A DNA stretch of 64,000 bases from Candidatus Bathyarchaeia archaeon (GTDB taxonomy: Archaea; Thermoproteota; Bathyarchaeia; Bathyarchaeales; Bathycorpusculaceae): assembly GCA_041447175.1 (NCBI GenBank), contig CP166960.1, positions 2,620,519 through 2,684,518 of the forward strand. Direction: 5' to 3'. The first letter of the stretch is position 1. Every line of letters begins with the position of its first letter. Both the position numbers and the translations under genes were made by a program. This document shows, in pieces, positions 63,701 to 64,000 of the stretch. The notes under the pieces are model-generated. The model worked only from the letters and a program-made list of their open reading frames with translations. It did no database searches and was not told the origin of the DNA.

Positions 63701-64000
63701 TGTTGAAAAAGAGGTTGCTGAACGTATAGCCCAAGGCGTTAGTCCTACGGAAGCTCGAGAAGAGGTTTGCTACCGAATTTTCGGCGACATACCTGGCGGT
63801 TACGGTTCAGGCGTAAACGAGGCAATTGATTCGAAAAACTGGAAGGACCAAAACGATTTAGCCGATATCTACATCACGTGGGGCTGTTACGTTTACGGTA
63901 GGAAACACTTTGGGTTAACGGCGCCCGAGTTGTTTAGGCGTCGGCTGGGGCAGGTTCAGTTAACGGTGAAGAACTGGGACACCCGCGAATATGATACTCT
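60768..64000 (+). CDS. CobN/BchH-type chelatase large subunit, paralogue 3, cut by window end
   Basis: TTG 60768 opens a frame that runs without a stop to the window edge (1077 codons seen). It begins MKVAFVILSHEIETVTLAVK and shows IFHNYPPRNDHIG, the core FGKHGTMEWTPGK (about residues 536-548), PNVYPYLIDDPGEGTGAKRRSY and PTGRNFYSIDPRCVPS. It is the most divergent of the three in the core: Lys replaces the residue before HG and Thr stands after EW. About 150 residues are missing at the C-terminus, judging by the paralogues. A different substrate is possible. Confidence 0.85.
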   Translation, partial: MKVAFVILSHEIETVTLAVKAIQKEKGLTINICPRTAEELADPTCLEDFIQFAQGSHVLVMHLMGGKKGFAGFDRVVSTMRDMRIPVFASDVQNDPEVVTASTLDKADYQKIYKYIAYGGLKNYENLLLFLANRFTCGTYEINPPKQMPLEGIYHPQLGQVLTLTEYMEKKYSPEKPTVGVLFHHDPVKSGDVTLANSLIDSIERQGANAILLFFSVNNVAAKNLRWVVNNFFMLDGKPLVDVVISTLAHSLAAFMPSSEPVDNLFKELGVPVLKAIATYNTFEEWRDSLLGLNFSEVAWNVAMPEFDGMIITVPIAARWISETDPMTGAKITSYKPIPERLDKMVRLSINWAKLRHIPNGEKKVALIFHNYPPRNDHIGSAAGLDSAASAINLLRTLQENGYKLDYIPENGQKLMEAVLDGLTNDQRWSSPDELAQKAVAKISNAQYLQWLNELPVDVKEKLAKHWGQPPGKLFNYKGDLLVPGIMNGNLFIGLQPPRGYTTDPASIYHSPDLPIPYHYHGYYRWIRDVFKADVIIHFGKHGTMEWTPGKSVGLSASCFPDIIISDLPNVYPYLIDDPGEGTGAKRRSYACLVDYLIPVMHNADSYEDLAKICVQLKEYYRAKTSDPGKLKILQKLIWDTVVNANLNSDLNVTQEDAFAGFDAFLERLHAYLNELSDTQIRDGLHIMGEPPTGFPLEEFLVALTRLNNGNVPSLRESLAALKGYDYEALLANRGLLRPEGRTNGDVIDELTALALELIQQFHALAFKEECIDELMQEVLGSRQAQVRQCLTYISTFLVPALAATTNELTNTLGSCSGTYVPTGPSGAPTRGMADILPTGRNFYSIDPRCVPSVAAWKVGIDLGDSLLKRYMEEEGKYPETVAIVVWATDCMRTNGDDVAEILYLMGIKPVWEASSGRVTGLEPIPLETLRRPRIDVTVRISGLFRDNFPNIVHLIDEAVAMVADLKETSDKNYIRKHVEKEVAERIAQGVSPTEAREEVCYRIFGDIPGGYGSGVNEAIDSKNWKDQNDLADIYITWGCYVYGRKHFGLTAPELFRRRLGQVQLTVKNWDTREYDT

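Overview
The window comes from an archaeal chromosome. It carries both subunits of topoisomerase VI, aIF5B, ABCE1/RLI, a group II chaperonin (thermosome), the KEOPS subunit Cgi121 and a TAN1-type THUMP protein, and many genes are preceded by archaeal TATA boxes or start leaderless. The mix of strong Shine-Dalgarno sites, GTG/TTG starts, archaeosortase-like tails (PEF-type) and anaerobe-type corrinoid genes fits a Bathyarchaeia-like organism. That placement is an inference and rests on no marker-gene tree.

Layout. 1-5.6 kb: a truncated imidazolonepropionase, a phosphoribosyltransferase-Cgi121 pair, a THUMP protein, a TIR/deoxyribosyltransferase-like protein, a tiny hyperacidic ORF and an MntA-HepT toxin-antitoxin pair. 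5.8-11.9 kb: ABCE1, topoisomerase VI B and A, a HicB antitoxin convergent with a frameshifted HicA, and a methyltransferase. 11.9-18.4 kb: secreted and membrane proteins, an AT-rich orphan gene and a small Cys-rich protein. 18.5-27.2 kb: aIF5B, an HNH protein, a MoaD-like protein, a secreted protein and an ArsR regulator sharing an operator, the thermosome behind a large palindrome, and tRNA-Glu(CUC). 27.3-34.4 kb: a tandem BtuF-type binding protein, a CobN-type chelatase and CbiZ. 34.4-41.5 kb: membrane proteins, Ndk and an MgtA-type P-ATPase with an extra C-terminal domain. 41.5-48.5 kb: PadR, two ABC ATPase/permease pairs and two radical SAM proteins. 48.5-54.4 kb: citrate synthase, a surface protein, ClpB and flavodoxin. 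54.7-64 kb: two more CobN-type chelatases, an isochorismatase-like hydrolase and a DUF3795 protein.

The most interesting system is the set of three divergent CobN/BchH-type large subunits, one linked to a double BtuF-like metal-complex binding protein and to CbiZ. Three transcription units, and a fourth start with no recognisable gene, share one promoter design: a TTAAC/GTTAA-type inverted repeat beginning exactly 21 bp upstream of the TATA box. At the three functional-looking promoters a second palindrome (TGGAT-N5-ATCCA) lies just downstream of the TATA box. This looks like a co-regulated tetrapyrrole or corrinoid (de)metallation and salvage regulon. No ChlI/ChlD or CobS/CobT ATPase partner gene is visible in the window.
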